From positions 558,001 to 622,000 of the forward strand of contig NZ_JBAJMV010000003.1 in NCBI RefSeq assembly GCF_036880965.1: a DNA stretch of 64,000 nt, written 5' to 3'. Position numbers and translations under genes: made by a program. Shown in pieces: positions 16,922 through 27,800 of this stretch (position 1 is the first letter of the stretch; every line of letters starts with the position of its first letter). This DNA is from JAUASW01 sp036880965 (GTDB lineage Bacteria; Pseudomonadota; Gammaproteobacteria; Burkholderiales; Burkholderiaceae_C). The notes under the pieces were generated by a model. It saw only the letters and a program-made list of their open reading frames with translations. It did no database searches and was not told where the DNA came from.

Positions 16922-18046
16922 ATGATTGTGTTGAAAGCCGCCCAGGACCAGGTGCTTGGTGCCTTGCAAGCCGTTTCCGGCATCGTCGAGCGCCGCCACA
17001 CCCTGCCCGTCCTGGCCAACGTGCTGATCCGCAAGACCGGCTCGCAGATCGAGCTGACCACCAGCGACCTCGAGATCCAGGTGCGCACCACGGCCGAGCT
17101 GGGTGGCGATGCCGGCAACTTCTCGACCACGGTCGGTGCCCGCAAGCTGATCGACATCCTTCGCTCCATGCCGGCCGACCAGGTCGTCTCGCTGACCAGC
17201 AACCAGAACAAGCTGACCCTGCAAGGTGGCAAGAGCCGCTTCACGCTGCAGACCCTGCCGTCCGACGACTTCCCGCTGGTGCAGGAAGCCGCTGACTTCG
17301 GCCCGGTGTTCGCCGTGCCGCAGAAGACGCTGAAGGCCCTGATCAACCAGGTGCACTTCTCGATGGCGGTGCACGACATCCGCTACTACCTGAACGGCAT
17401 CCTCTTCGTCGCCGAAGGCAAGAGCCTGACGCTGGTGGCCACCGACGGCCACCGCCTGGCCCTGGCTCAGGCCACGCTGGAAACCGACATCCCCAAGCAG
17501 GAAGTCATCCTTCCGCGCAAGACGGTGCTGGAGCTGATGCGCCTTTTGAAGGACGGTGGCAAGGACGGTTCCGATGACCAACCCATCGAGATGCGCTTCG
17601 CCGGCAACCAGGCCAAGTTCAGCTTCAGCGGCATGGAGTTCGTGACCAAGCTGGTCGAGGGCAAGTTCCCCGACTACAACCGCGTGATCCCGAAGAACCA
17701 CAAGTTCCGCGTCACGCTGGGCCGCGCCACCCTGCTGTCCAGCCTGCAGCGCGCCGCCATCCTGACCAGCGAGAAGTTCAAGGCCGTGCGCCTGTCCTTC
17801 GAGCCGGGCCTCTTGTCGATTGCCTCCAGCAATGCCGAGCAGGAAGAGGCCAAGGAAGAGATCGAGATCGACTACGGCGGCGACCTGATCGAGACCGGCT
17901 TCAACGTGACCTACCTGATGGATGCGCTGGCCAATATGGGTCAGGACATGGTCAACATCGACCTGAACGACAGCGCCTCCAGCGCGCTGATCACCATCCC
18001 CGAGCAGACCGGCTTCAAGTACGTCGTGATGCCGATGCGGATCTGA
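16922..18046 (+). CDS. dnaN: DNA polymerase III sliding clamp, beta subunit
   Basis: A 374-residue clamp beginning MIVLKAAQDQVLGALQAVSGIVERRHTLPVL, the standard start, and ending YKYVVMPMRI-like (FKYVVMPMRI), which is diagnostic of DnaN. Three clamp domains can be traced, with TDGHRLALA in the middle one. The ATG at 16922 follows GGAGAGAGG-like purines (GTGGAGAGAGGTTGAC); the frame open from 16835 is not needed. It is downstream of dnaA and upstream of gyrB on the same strand; recF is absent from this order. Confidence 0.98.
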   Translation: MIVLKAAQDQVLGALQAVSGIVERRHTLPVLANVLIRKTGSQIELTTSDLEIQVRTTAELGGDAGNFSTTVGARKLIDILRSMPADQVVSLTSNQNKLTLQGGKSRFTLQTLPSDDFPLVQEAADFGPVFAVPQKTLKALINQVHFSMAVHDIRYYLNGILFVAEGKSLTLVATDGHRLALAQATLETDIPKQEVILPRKTVLELMRLLKDGGKDGSDDQPIEMRFAGNQAKFSFSGMEFVTKLVEGKFPDYNRVIPKNHKFRVTLGRATLLSSLQRAAILTSEKFKAVRLSFEPGLLSIASSNAEQEEAKEEIEIDYGGDLIETGFNVTYLMDALANMGQDMVNIDLNDSASSALITIPEQTGFKYVVMPMRI

Positions 18047-18152
18047 CAACGCAGACCTGAATAGATGCAGCGGGCGAGGATTCACATCCAGCCCGCTTCA
18101 GTGCTTTTAAAGGGCGGCCTTGAAGCCCCCCGCGAGTGAGAGAGAGTCCCCG

Positions 18153-20705
<2,553 letters not shown>

Positions 20706-21219
20706 GCTAGGTCATTGCCGTAGGGCGCCGAGTTAATTGCGACTCGCGCCACAGTCCTGCGACTGACCAACGCAAGTTTATGCGACTGGCCTCAAGCGCT
20801 CCGATGCTGAACATCAGCGGTGTTCGCTTGGATGCGCCGCATGCATCGAGCATCATGAAGTTTGAGAGACCTACTGGGGGCTGACGCCCCGTGTCGGATG
20901 AAAAGCTCGTGCAATCTGAGACAAGTAAGTGAACAACTACCGCCACAGATGCAATCAAGAGCCCGGCAACGCCGGGCTTTTTCATGTGGGCATCACGGGA
21001 ACGTCAACGACTGCAAATGCCGGGAGCAATTGAGCAGCGCAAGGATTCATCGATCCTGCAGAGCATGCACCGGTGGGTTCCTGCGTAGAAACCAAGGTCT
21101 GCGCCTGACAGTCGCGTAGATTGGCGGAGTGTGTCGTGGACAATATGGCGATCAAGCAGCCCACATCAGCCAAATAGAACACGACCCGTTCGATTTTCGA
21201 CACGAGCCAAGGGAGAGCG
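20706..21219. other. Junction between core chromosome and accessory island
   Basis: This 514-bp gap between gyrB and hsdR holds no convincing gene. A terminator is at 20960-20982. Short open frames here (for example the minus-strand frame 20707-20985) lack ribosome sites and recognisable domains. I see no tRNA gene, integrase or obvious repeated attachment site, so how the island joined the chromosome is not shown. The hsdR promoter must lie in its last 200 bp. Confidence 0.5.
20960..20982 (+). terminator. Rho-independent terminator downstream of gyrB
   Basis: A perfect 7-bp stem GCCCGGC / GCCGGGC with a 3-base loop is followed by TTTTTC. It lies 255 bp after gyrB, so gyrB may have a long 3' end or a lost gene may once have stood between. 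Confidence 0.8.
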
Positions 21220-23664
21220 ATGAATAAAGGCAACCTGTCAGAAAGCGACATCTGCGACAAGTTCATCCGACCGGCGATGGAGAAGGCAGGTTGGAACGGG
21301 ATGGAGCAGATCTACCGCGAATATCCCCTTCGCGCAGGTCGTGTTGTCGTTAGAGGGCGCAAGGCCAAAAGGGAAGCCAGCACAGTCCTGCGAGCTGACT
21401 ATGCCTTGTTCTACAAGGTCAATATCCCGCTCGCGACTGTCGAGGCCAAGGACAACAACCATGCCATGGGCGCTGGCATGCCCCAAGCCATCAACTACTC
21501 CGAGTTGCTGGACGTTCCCTTTAGCTTCTCCAGCAACGGCGACGGATTTGTATTCCGAGATGCCACCTTGTCTGATGGGGTGCTCGAGCGCAATCTCACG
21601 CTCGACGAATTCCCATCGCCCGATGCACTGTGGGCGAAGTACTGCGCATGGAAAGGCTGGACGCCTGAGCAACGCCAAGTCGCTGAATACGACTATGCGC
21701 CAAGCAAGACACCTCGCTACTACCAGCTGAACGCCATCAACCGTGCTGTGGAGGCTATTGCAGGCGGGCAAAGCCGCGTTCTGCTGGTCATGGCTACCGG
21801 CACCGGCAAGACCTACACCGCATTTCAAATCATTTGGCGTCTGTGGAAAAGCGGTGCCAAGAAGCGCATTCTGTTTCTCGCCGACCGCAACATCCTGATC
21901 GACCAGACCATGGTCAACGACTTCCGCCCGTTCAAGGGCGCGATGGCCAAGCTCAGCCCCAACGCAAAAGGTGTTGAGCGCGTCGACGCCCAAGGTCAGG
22001 TCACCGTCGAAGAGGTCGACGTTGCCGTCAACAAGACCACCAAGCAGGTGGACAAGAGCTACGAGATCTACCTTTCGCTCTACCAGGCCGTCACTGGAGC
22101 CGAGGAAGAGCGAAACATCTACAAGCAGTTCTCGCCCGACTTCTTCGATCTCATTGTGGTGGATGAGTGCCATCGAGGCAGCGCCTCGGAGGACTCGGCT
22201 TGGCGCGAAATCCTCAACTATTTTGAATCAGCCACCCAGGTTGGCCTCACTGCCACACCCAAGGAAACAGAGGACGTTTCAAACACCGACTACTTCGGCG
22301 AGCCGATCTACACCTACAGCCTCAAGCAGGGTATCGAAGACGGTTATCTCGCTCCCTACAAGGTGATTCGCGTTGATCTGGACAAGGACACCTTCGGCTG
22401 GCGCCCCACCGAGGGCATGACCGACAAGTTCGGCAATGTCATTGAGGACCGCATTTACACAGCCGCTGACATGAACCGCAAGCTCGTGCTTGAGCGGCGC
22501 GATGAAGTAGTGGCCGCGAAGATCACCGAATACCTGAAGTCCACCGACCGCTATGCCAAGACCATTGTCTTCTGCGAAGACATCGATCACGCGACACGCA
22601 TGCGCCAGGCCCTGAGCAACGCGAATGCTGATCTCTGCGCCACCCATCCAAAGTACGTAGTGCAGATCACAGGCGACAACCAGGAAGGCAAGCGCGAGCT
22701 GGACAACTTCATCGACCCCGAGAAGATCTATCCGGTGATCGCTACCACCTCCAAACTGATGAGCACCGGCGTTGACGCCCAGACGTGTAAGTTGATAGTG
22801 CTTGACCAGAACATCAAGTCCATGACTCTGTTCAAGCAGATCATCGGACGAGGTACCCGTCTGCGTGAGGACCTGGGCAAGAGCTGGTTCACCATCCTGG
22901 ATTTCAAGCGCGCCACCGAGCTGTTTGCCGACAAGGACTTTGACGGCGAGCCAGTACAGATCTATGTGCCCCGCCCCCAAGATCCGGTTGCTCCGCCAGA
23001 CGATCCTGGCGGCGACGAGCCCGGTGGCCTACCGGGTGATCCGCCGAGCGGCCCCGGCGGCACGATTGCCGATCCGCCGCCGGGCGAGCCCCGGAGGTAC
23101 GTGCTGGGTGGAATCGTCCATGTGGCAGTTGCCCGCGAACGCGTGCAATATCTGAATGCCGAAGGCAAGCTCGTCACCGAGAGCCTGCGCGACTACACCC
23201 GCATAAATCTGGCCAAGCGCTTCGACTCACTGGACCAGTTTCTTCAGACCTGGAACGGCGTCGACCGTAAGGCCGCGCTGCTAGAAGAACTAGAGGCCCA
23301 AGGCGTCTTCTTCGATGCCTTGGCTGACGAAGTGGGCCACAAAGATCTGGACGCGTTCGATCTGCTGCTCCACGTCGCTTACGACCAGCCACCGCTGACG
23401 CGCCGCGAGCGTGCCCGCCGCGTCAAACAGCGCAATGTCTTCACCGAGTACGGCCCGGTGGCCCGCAAGGTGCTGGACGCACTGCTGGACAAGTACGCCG
23501 ACGAAGGCATCGCCACCATAGAAAGCAATGAAGTGCTGCGCCTGCAGCCCCTGTCTGATTTGGGCAGCCCGGTGGAGCTGATCAAGAGCTTCGGCGGTCG
23601 CCCGCAATACCTGCAAGCCCTGAACACGCTGGAGCGCGAGATTTACGCGCCCACCCTGGCCTGA
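21220..23664 (+). CDS. hsdR: Type I restriction enzyme R subunit
   Basis: An 814-residue motor and nuclease subunit, EcoEI-like in size and layout. The N-terminal nuclease domain has REYPLRAGRVVVRG, then ADYALFYKVNIPLATVEAKD with the PD-(D/E)xK residues. The SF2 helicase follows: Walker A MATGTGKTYTAF, DECHRG, SATQVGLTATPKE and motif VI QIIGRGTRLRE. A Pro/Gly-rich linker (about 585-625) leads to the C-terminal HsdM-contact domain. It would translocate and cut unmodified DNA together with HsdM2S. hsdM begins 37 bp later on the same strand. Confidence 0.95.
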   Translation: MNKGNLSESDICDKFIRPAMEKAGWNGMEQIYREYPLRAGRVVVRGRKAKREASTVLRADYALFYKVNIPLATVEAKDNNHAMGAGMPQAINYSELLDVPFSFSSNGDGFVFRDATLSDGVLERNLTLDEFPSPDALWAKYCAWKGWTPEQRQVAEYDYAPSKTPRYYQLNAINRAVEAIAGGQSRVLLVMATGTGKTYTAFQIIWRLWKSGAKKRILFLADRNILIDQTMVNDFRPFKGAMAKLSPNAKGVERVDAQGQVTVEEVDVAVNKTTKQVDKSYEIYLSLYQAVTGAEEERNIYKQFSPDFFDLIVVDECHRGSASEDSAWREILNYFESATQVGLTATPKETEDVSNTDYFGEPIYTYSLKQGIEDGYLAPYKVIRVDLDKDTFGWRPTEGMTDKFGNVIEDRIYTAADMNRKLVLERRDEVVAAKITEYLKSTDRYAKTIVFCEDIDHATRMRQALSNANADLCATHPKYVVQITGDNQEGKRELDNFIDPEKIYPVIATTSKLMSTGVDAQTCKLIVLDQNIKSMTLFKQIIGRGTRLREDLGKSWFTILDFKRATELFADKDFDGEPVQIYVPRPQDPVAPPDDPGGDEPGGLPGDPPSGPGGTIADPPPGEPRRYVLGGIVHVAVARERVQYLNAEGKLVTESLRDYTRINLAKRFDSLDQFLQTWNGVDRKAALLEELEAQGVFFDALADEVGHKDLDAFDLLLHVAYDQPPLTRRERARRVKQRNVFTEYGPVARKVLDALLDKYADEGIATIESNEVLRLQPLSDLGSPVELIKSFGGRPQYLQALNTLEREIYAPTLA

Positions 23665-23701
23665 CGGCCACAGTCACCCGAATCCTGTTTCCCCTATCCC
23701 C

Positions 23702-25171
23702 ATGTCCAATCTATCGCCCGTCATTAAATCCATCCAAGACATCATGCGCCAGGACGCCGGCGTGGACGGTGATGCCCAGCGCATCTCGCAGCTGACCTGG
23801 CTGCTCTTCTTGAAGGTTTTTGACGCGCTGGAGGAAGAGCTGGAGCTGACCCGCGATGGCTACAAGAGTCCCATCCCCGAGCCGATGCGCTGGCGCAACT
23901 GGGCCGCCGATCCTGAGGGCATGACCGGCGACGAGCTGCTGAGCTTTGTCGACAACGAGCTGTTCCTGACGCTGAAGAACCTGCCGGCCGACCCGCAGCG
24001 CAACCCGCGGGGCTATGTGGTGCGCGGCGTGTTCGAGGACGCCTACAACTACATGAAGAGTGGCCAGCTGCTGCGTCAGGTCATCAACAAGCTGGCCGGC
24101 ATCGACTTCAACCGCCAGGCCGAGCGGCACCAATTCAACGATCTGTACGAGAAGATCCTGCGCGACCTGCAAAGCGCCGGCAATGCCGGCGAGTTCTACA
24201 CGCCACGCGCCGTCACCCAGTTCATGGTGGATATGGTCAACCCGCGCCTGGGCGAGAAGATCCTGGACCCGGCCACCGGCACCGGCGGCTTCCTTGTCTG
24301 CACCATCGAGCATCTGCGGAGGCAGGTGAAGAATGCCGACGACCAAGCCCTGCTGCAGACCAGCGTCGGCGGTGTCGAGAAAAAGCAGCTGCCGCACATG
24401 CTGTGCGTCACAAATCTGATGCTGCACGGCATCGAGGTGCCCAGCCAGATCCTGCACGACAACACCCTGGCCCGCCCGCTGCGCGACTACGGCCCGGCCG
24501 AGCGAGTGGACGTGGTGCTGACCAACCCGCCCTTTGGCGGCATCGAGGAGCCCGGCATCGAGCAGGGCTTCCCCGCCGATGTGCGCACCAAGGAAACCGC
24601 CGACCTGTTCCTGGTGCTGATCAAGCACATCCTGAAAAAACAGGGCCGTGCCGCCCTCGTGCTGCCCGACGGCACCCTGTTCGGCGAAGGCGTGAAGACC
24701 CGCATCAAGCAGCAGTTGCTGGAGGAGTGCAATCTGCACACCATCGTGCGCCTGCCCAACGGCGTGTTCGCGCCCTACACAGGAATCAAGACCAACCTCT
24801 TGTTCTTCGCCAAGGGTAAGCCAACCGAAGCCATCTGGTACTACGAGCACCCCTATCCAGAGGGCGCGAAGAACTACAACAAGACCAAGCCCATCCGCAT
24901 CGAGGAGTTCGAGGCAGAGAAGGCGTGGTGGGGCAAAGAGTCCGACGGCTTTGCCGCCCGCGTGGAGAACGAACGTGCCTGGAAGGTCAGCATCGAGCAG
25001 ATCAAGGCCGCCAACTACAACCTCGACCAGAAGAACCCGCATGCGGCGGACGTGGTCAGCCATAACCCGGACGCGCTGCTGCGCGACTATGCGCGGCTGC
25101 AGAGCGAGGCACAGGCGTTGCGCGATCAGCTCAAGAGCATCTTGGCGGAATCGCTGGAAGGGCGGGCGTGA
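23702..25171 (+). CDS. hsdM: Type I DNA adenine methyltransferase, M subunit
   Basis: A 489-residue N6-adenine methyltransferase. The helical N-terminal HsdM domain (about 1-130) is followed by the catalytic domain with the AdoMet loop LDPATGTGGFL and motif IV NPPFGG, plus GEFYTPRAVTQFMVD upstream. It modifies adenines in the bipartite site read by HsdS. Its stop codon overlaps the hsdS ATG (TGATG), so the two are translationally coupled. Confidence 0.96.
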   Translation: MSNLSPVIKSIQDIMRQDAGVDGDAQRISQLTWLLFLKVFDALEEELELTRDGYKSPIPEPMRWRNWAADPEGMTGDELLSFVDNELFLTLKNLPADPQRNPRGYVVRGVFEDAYNYMKSGQLLRQVINKLAGIDFNRQAERHQFNDLYEKILRDLQSAGNAGEFYTPRAVTQFMVDMVNPRLGEKILDPATGTGGFLVCTIEHLRRQVKNADDQALLQTSVGGVEKKQLPHMLCVTNLMLHGIEVPSQILHDNTLARPLRDYGPAERVDVVLTNPPFGGIEEPGIEQGFPADVRTKETADLFLVLIKHILKKQGRAALVLPDGTLFGEGVKTRIKQQLLEECNLHTIVRLPNGVFAPYTGIKTNLLFFAKGKPTEAIWYYEHPYPEGAKNYNKTKPIRIEEFEAEKAWWGKESDGFAARVENERAWKVSIEQIKAANYNLDQKNPHAADVVSHNPDALLRDYARLQSEAQALRDQLKSILAESLEGRA

Positions 25172-26913
25172 TGCTGATGCGGGCGCAACAAGGCAAGAAG
25201 CAGGCCGGGCAGCCGGGGCTGGTGCGCGCTTTCGATGTGCTGGCGAAGGCGCCAGCCGGGGTTGCGCGGCTGCGGGAGTTGATCCTGACCCTGGCGGTGC
25301 AGGGGAGGCTGGTGGCGCAGGATGTGCGCGATGAGCCGGCAAGTGTGCTGCTGCAACAGATCAGCGCTGAGCGCGCGCGCCTTATCGCCGAACGCAGAAT
25401 CAAGAAGGACCAGTCACTGCCCGGAGTTTCAGCCGAAGAGGTGTCATCTGATCTGCCTGAAAGTTGGGCGAGGGCGCGGTTAGGTAGTTTGGGGCGCATA
25501 GTCGGTGGTGGTACGCCGAAATCGGATATGCCGGAGTACTGGGCTGAGAATGGCATTGCATGGCTGACTCCAGCGGATCTCTATAACCGCCGAGAGATGT
25601 TCATTTCACGGGGACGTCGAGACATAAGTCCCGAAGGGTTGGCCGCGTCATCTTCACAATTGATGCCGGCTGGGACGGTCCTTTTTTCAAGCCGTGCACC
25701 GATCGGCTACGTCGCGGTTGCTGCTAGCCCGCTCGCGACAAATCAAGGCTTCAAGTCTTGCGTCCCATATGCGCAAGGAATGAGCGAGTACCTGTACTGG
25801 CACCTCAAATATCTCGCTCCTGAAATTGACGCGGGAGCATCCGGCACAACATTCAAGGAAATTTCAGGTAAGGACTTCGCAGAGGTTGTCGTTTCACTTC
25901 CGCCGCTCGCCGAACAAGGCCGCATCGTCGCCCGCGTCGAAGAACTGATGCGCCTGTGCGATGAGCTCGAAGCCAAGGGCATGCTGTGCGCAGCGCAGCA
26001 CAGCCAACTGGTGAACACGCTGCTGCGCACGCTCACCGACAGCCGCAACGCCGACGAACTGGCGGCCAACTGGCAGCGTGTCGCTGCCCACTTCGACCTG
26101 TTGCTCGATCGCCCCGAAGCCGTGGACGCGCTGGAGCAAACCATCCTGCAACTGGCCGTGCGCGGCTTGCTTGTCCCGCAAGACCCTAAGGACGAGCCGG
26201 CTAGCGTGCTGCTGACAAACATCCGGGACGAGAAGGATCGGTTGATTGCCGAACGGAAGATCAAGCGAGACAAGCCGCTTGTATCGATTGCAGAAGAAGA
26301 GCAGCCGTTCGGCTTGCCTCGCGGGTGGGCTTGGGTTCGACTTGGCAGCCTTGGTGAATCGTTCGACTATGGCTCCTCACAGAAGGCGGGCGAAGACAGC
26401 AGTGCTGTTCCGATTCTGCGAATGGGGAACGTTCAGGGCGGCAAGGTCTTGATGCGCAATCTGAAATTCCTGGTGGACCAAGAGGCTGAGCTACCGGCGC
26501 TCCTTCTTCGCCGAGGTGACTTGCTGTTCAACCGAACCAACAGCTTTGAACTGGTCGGTAAGACGGCATTGTTTGAAGGCCATTCGCGCGATGTGACGTT
26601 CGCCTCATACCTCATCCGCATACGGCTGATGGCAGGACTGTGCAGCCCCGAGTACATCAACATTTACATGAACACACGGGATTGCCGGACAAACGAGATC
26701 GAACCCGACCTCACACAGCAGACCGGTCAAGCGAACTACAACGGAACTAAGTTGAAGAGCATACGAGTGCCATTGCCGCCTCTGGCAGAGCAATTCCGTA
26801 TCGTCACACGAGTGACCGAGATTCGTCAGCTCTGCGCTGATCTGCGTCAGAAACTGGTAGCTGGCCGACGCTCGCAAGAAGGCCTAGCTGAAGCTTTGGT
26901 GAATGAGGCCTGA
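25171..26913 (+). CDS. hsdS: Type I restriction specificity subunit
   Basis: A 580-residue S subunit with two target-recognition domains, each beside a conserved helix. The two conserved repeats are easy to see: near residue 40, LTLAVQGRLVAQD..DEPASVLL, and again near 320, LQLAVRGLLVPQD..DEPASVLL, each followed by LIAERxIKxD. The first TRD contains GRIVGGGTPKSD and the second GSLGESFDYGSS. The protein is long because of the extended repeats. The start overlaps the hsdM stop; an in-frame GTG lies 3 bp upstream. The next gene starts 2 bp after its stop. Confidence 0.94.
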   Translation: MLMRAQQGKKQAGQPGLVRAFDVLAKAPAGVARLRELILTLAVQGRLVAQDVRDEPASVLLQQISAERARLIAERRIKKDQSLPGVSAEEVSSDLPESWARARLGSLGRIVGGGTPKSDMPEYWAENGIAWLTPADLYNRREMFISRGRRDISPEGLAASSSQLMPAGTVLFSSRAPIGYVAVAASPLATNQGFKSCVPYAQGMSEYLYWHLKYLAPEIDAGASGTTFKEISGKDFAEVVVSLPPLAEQGRIVARVEELMRLCDELEAKGMLCAAQHSQLVNTLLRTLTDSRNADELAANWQRVAAHFDLLLDRPEAVDALEQTILQLAVRGLLVPQDPKDEPASVLLTNIRDEKDRLIAERKIKRDKPLVSIAEEEQPFGLPRGWAWVRLGSLGESFDYGSSQKAGEDSSAVPILRMGNVQGGKVLMRNLKFLVDQEAELPALLLRRGDLLFNRTNSFELVGKTALFEGHSRDVTFASYLIRIRLMAGLCSPEYINIYMNTRDCRTNEIEPDLTQQTGQANYNGTKLKSIRVPLPPLAEQFRIVTRVTEIRQLCADLRQKLVAGRRSQEGLAEALVNEA

Positions 26914-26915
26914 GC

Positions 26916-27800
26916 ATGCAGTTTCCGAGCGCGCCTCAGATTCGCAGCACTGACATGCTATTCCTCGATGACGTGTTTGATATGGGCGGAGGATACGTCC
27001 TCGATTTCTCAGACAGGACGTTTGCAATCTTCTTCGCCGAAGAACTAAATATCGACATCGATGACCCTGTCTATGCGCGAAACGGAAGCTCTAAGGCAAA
27101 ACGCCTGAGATGCTTCCTCCAGACGGCAAACAAAGCTGTTGTCCTTCAAGCCTTGAAAGCGCTTTGGGAGTATCGGGAGGCGGTACGAATCCGCACCCGC
27201 AAGCCAGAGACTGTCGAAAACGCTGAGGGACGATTGCTGCAGCTGATCAACAAGCTGTCTGGACACGCGCCCGCCGGCCAACCATCTCACACTCCACCGC
27301 CAGCGACCGATAAGCCCAAGTTTGCGGCCCTGAAGACAGACCTTCTGGCTCTAGCGCAATTGACTCCTCAGGCCAGAGGCTATGGCTACGAAACATTTCT
27401 GAAGAAGCTGTTCAACGCCTTCGGAATGGCTGCGCGAGAGCCCTTCAGCCTGCGGGGCGAACAGATCGACGGCAGCTTCCAGCTCGAGAACGAGATCTAT
27501 CTCGTCGAGGCCAAGTGGCACGCCCAACGAATCGGGGTCGCAGAACTGCATACCTTTCAAGGAAAGCTTGAGCAGAAGGCCGCGTGGACCCGCGGCCTAT
27601 TTGTCAGCGACAGTGGCTTCACCGACGAGGGCCTGGCCGCCTTCGGCCGTGGCAAACGAATCATATGCATGGACGGGCTAGACATCTTCGAGTGCCTTGA
27701 GCGGGAGCTGCCACTGAACGTGGTGTTGTCCGCCAAGGTCCGTCGCGCAGCCGAGACCGGGGCGCCTTTTGTTCGCGTCCGCGACATCTTCACCAAATGA
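26916..27800 (+). CDS. Mrr-like restriction endonuclease domain protein
   Basis: A 294-residue protein. The C-terminal half (about 150-290) fits the Mrr-type restriction endonuclease fold: YGYETFLKKLFNAFGM, REPFSLRGEQIDGSFQLENEIYLVEAKW with the D...E-x-K residues, and then GLFVSDSGFTDEGLAAFGRGKRIICMDGLD. The N-terminal half (about 1-115) has no fold I recognise. It is placed 2 bp after hsdS and its stop is followed directly by the RT start, so it is co-transcribed with both. It could be an added nuclease for modified DNA or an effector of the RT system. GC content is lower than in core genes. Confidence 0.8.
   Translation: MQFPSAPQIRSTDMLFLDDVFDMGGGYVLDFSDRTFAIFFAEELNIDIDDPVYARNGSSKAKRLRCFLQTANKAVVLQALKALWEYREAVRIRTRKPETVENAEGRLLQLINKLSGHAPAGQPSHTPPPATDKPKFAALKTDLLALAQLTPQARGYGYETFLKKLFNAFGMAAREPFSLRGEQIDGSFQLENEIYLVEAKWHAQRIGVAELHTFQGKLEQKAAWTRGLFVSDSGFTDEGLAAFGRGKRIICMDGLDIFECLERELPLNVVLSAKVRRAAETGAPFVRVRDIFTK

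Noticed and set aside
20707..20985. Minus-strand small secreted protein next to gyrB
   Set aside because: Overlaps the terminator hairpin, no ribosome site, no recognisable domain.
23711..25342. Long minus-strand frame opposite hsdM
   Set aside because: Antisense shadow; hsdM has complete methyltransferase motifs.
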